Positions 63,013-64,000 of a stretch of 64,000 nucleotides of DNA are shown here, in pieces (the first letter of the stretch is position 1; the number at the start of each line of letters is the position of its first letter). The DNA is taken from positions 2,728,001 to 2,792,000 of the forward strand of contig CP036201.1 in assembly GCA_004299845.1 (NCBI GenBank). Reading direction: 5' to 3'. The DNA comes from Verrucomicrobia bacterium S94. GTDB lineage: Bacteria; Verrucomicrobiota; Kiritimatiellia; Kiritimatiellales; Pontiellaceae. The translations under genes and the position numbers were made by a program. The notes under the pieces are model-generated. The model searched no databases. It was not told the origin of the DNA and was given only the letters and a program-made list of their open reading frames with translations.

Positions 63013-63717
63013 ATGTTTAATTTATCCCCATCCGAATGGAGTGCGGTGGGACTTTCGCTGAAAGTCGCCCTGGGCGTTGCCGCAGTCACCGCCGTTCCGG
63101 CCGTGCTCGTGGGCTGGCTGTTTGCTCGGAAGAATTTCCGGGGCAAACTGCTGCTCGAAAGCCTGGTGCATGCGCCGCTGGTCATTCCGCCGGTGGTGAC
63201 CGGTTACCTGCTGCTGGTAACGTTCGGCCGGAACGGTTTTATCGGAAAATGGCTGGCCGATACATTTGATATCCGACTGGTCTTCACCTGGCAGGGCGCG
63301 GTACTGGCCTCGGCCATTGTGGCCTTTCCGCTGGCCGTCCGCTCCGTACGCCTGGCCGTTTCGATGGTCGACCGGCGGCTCGAAGAAGCGGCGCAGACCC
63401 TGGGCTATAACCGTGTGCGCGTTTTTATGAAAATAACACTTCCGCTGGCGTGGCCGGGTATTCTCGGCGGCATCCTGCTCGCCTTTTCCCGCAGCCTGGG
63501 CGAGTTCGGCGCCACAATCACCTTTGCCGGAAATGTGGAAAGCTCAACCCAGACCCTGCCGCTGGCCATTTATTCCGCCCTGCAGGTTCCCGGCGAAGAA
63601 ACACTGGCGATGCGGCTGGTGATTGCCTCGCTGATTCTCTGCTTCGCCTCGCTGCTGATTTCCGAACTTTTAACACACAAAGCCAAACGAAAGATGGGTC
63701 GTGAATCTCGACGTTAA
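63013..63717 (+). CDS. modB: Molybdate ABC transporter permease ModB
   Basis: A 234-residue inner-membrane protein from the ATG at MFNLSPSEWSAVGLSLKVAL. Five or six spans are visible (GLSLKVALGVAAVTAVPAVL, VIPPVVTGYLLLVTFG, AVLASAIVAFPLAV, LRLVIASLILCFASLLISEL). The EAA loop EEAAQTLGYNRVRVFMKITL-PLAWPG-G couples to ModC. FARSLGEFGATITFAGN is typical of ModB. Last gene before modC, overlapping it by 17 bp. Confidence 0.95.
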   Translation: MFNLSPSEWSAVGLSLKVALGVAAVTAVPAVLVGWLFARKNFRGKLLLESLVHAPLVIPPVVTGYLLLVTFGRNGFIGKWLADTFDIRLVFTWQGAVLASAIVAFPLAVRSVRLAVSMVDRRLEEAAQTLGYNRVRVFMKITLPLAWPGILGGILLAFSRSLGEFGATITFAGNVESSTQTLPLAIYSALQVPGEETLAMRLVIASLILCFASLLISELLTHKAKRKMGRESRR

Positions 63718-64000
63718 TATCTATTACAGGCAGGGCAGTTTCCTGCTTGATGCCGCATTCAGATGTTTTGAATCTGCCCTGGGTATATTCGGTCATTCGG
63801 GCTGCGGAAAAAGCACCCTGTTCCGCGCCATCGCCGGACTGATCCGGCCTGACGGCGGGCATATTGCGCTCGACGGGGAAACGTTTTTCGATGCCGACCG
63901 CCACCTCTTTATTCCACCGCATCGCCGCGGCATCGGCCTGGTTTTTCAGGATGCGCGGCTGTTTCCGCACTGGTCGGTAGAGCAGAACCTGCGGGCCGGT
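63701..64000 (+). CDS. modC: Molybdate ABC transporter ATP-binding protein ModC (partial)
   Basis: The first 100 codons of ModC, cut by the right edge. The start is a GTG overlapping modB by 17 bp; no in-frame ATG lies nearby. It reads NLDVNIYYRQGSFLLDAAFR, Walker A as GHSGCGKSTLFRAIAGL, then RPDGGHIALDGETFFDA and the Q-loop RGIGLVFQDARLFPHWSVEQ. The ABC signature and Walker B lie outside the window. Powers molybdate import for cofactor synthesis. Confidence 0.95.
   Translation, partial: MNLDVNIYYRQGSFLLDAAFRCFESALGIFGHSGCGKSTLFRAIAGLIRPDGGHIALDGETFFDADRHLFIPPHRRGIGLVFQDARLFPHWSVEQNLRAG

Overview
The window looks like a chromosome segment of an anaerobic, polysaccharide-degrading member of the PVC superphylum, most likely Kiritimatiellota (Pontiella-like). 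This is inferred from the mix of sulfatase, DUF1080, Tat-exported Gfo/Idh/MocA, PEP-CTERM and large autotransporter-free secreted proteins, from the oxygen-labile class I fumarase, and from a nitrogenase cluster of the anaerobe type with nifI1 and nifI2 between nifH and nifD. No rRNA, tRNA or CRISPR was seen.

Region 1 (1-37,050) is mostly carbohydrate metabolism. It opens with a truncated sirtuin, a TrmO-like methyltransferase and a PAS-AraC regulator, followed by a DUF1080/oxidoreductase pair. A large minus-strand uronate/pectin locus holds a GH67 alpha-glucuronidase, a TRAP transporter (dctPQM), an aldose 1-epimerase, kduI, two tandem GH88/105-BNR fusions (one frameshifted) and a DUF4861 protein. 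An IS630-type element, two very large secreted proteins, a two-component system, a beta-helix protein with a C-terminal beta-trefoil, a eukaryote-type HisA, a WbuC cupin, a DUF481 porin-like protein and a sulfatase follow.

Region 2 (37,100-46,900) is fumarase and then an accessory zone. It holds a RAYT (HUH transposase) gene with its own REP-like motif arrays and a 407-bp inverted duplication, an intact-looking IS3 element, and debris of orphan RHS-tail secreted proteins alternating with small unknown membrane proteins.

Region 3 (46,900-64,000) is a nitrogen-fixation and molybdate-uptake island. One sigma54 promoter drives nifH-nifI1-nifI2-nifD-nifK and several small unknown genes; a second drives nifE-(small ORF)-nifN-nifB-ferredoxin-yezD-trmO-like-DUF2490-modA-DUF364-modA-modB-modC. 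Both promoters have the same upstream layout: a 15-bp motif, 81 bp further on a CGGAAA-N4-TTTCCG dyad, and 119-120 bp further on the -24 box. No classical NifA site (TGT-N10-ACA) was found, so this may be an undescribed nif control element. Nearly every spacer in the island holds a palindromic intergenic repeat, and one copy of such a repeat lies in frame inside nifN.

Several broken genes (GH105, IS630 transposase, an RHS-tail protein, the second modA) are each restored by adding one base to a C or G run. This may be real decay or systematic homopolymer undercalling, and it matters for reading the pseudogene calls.
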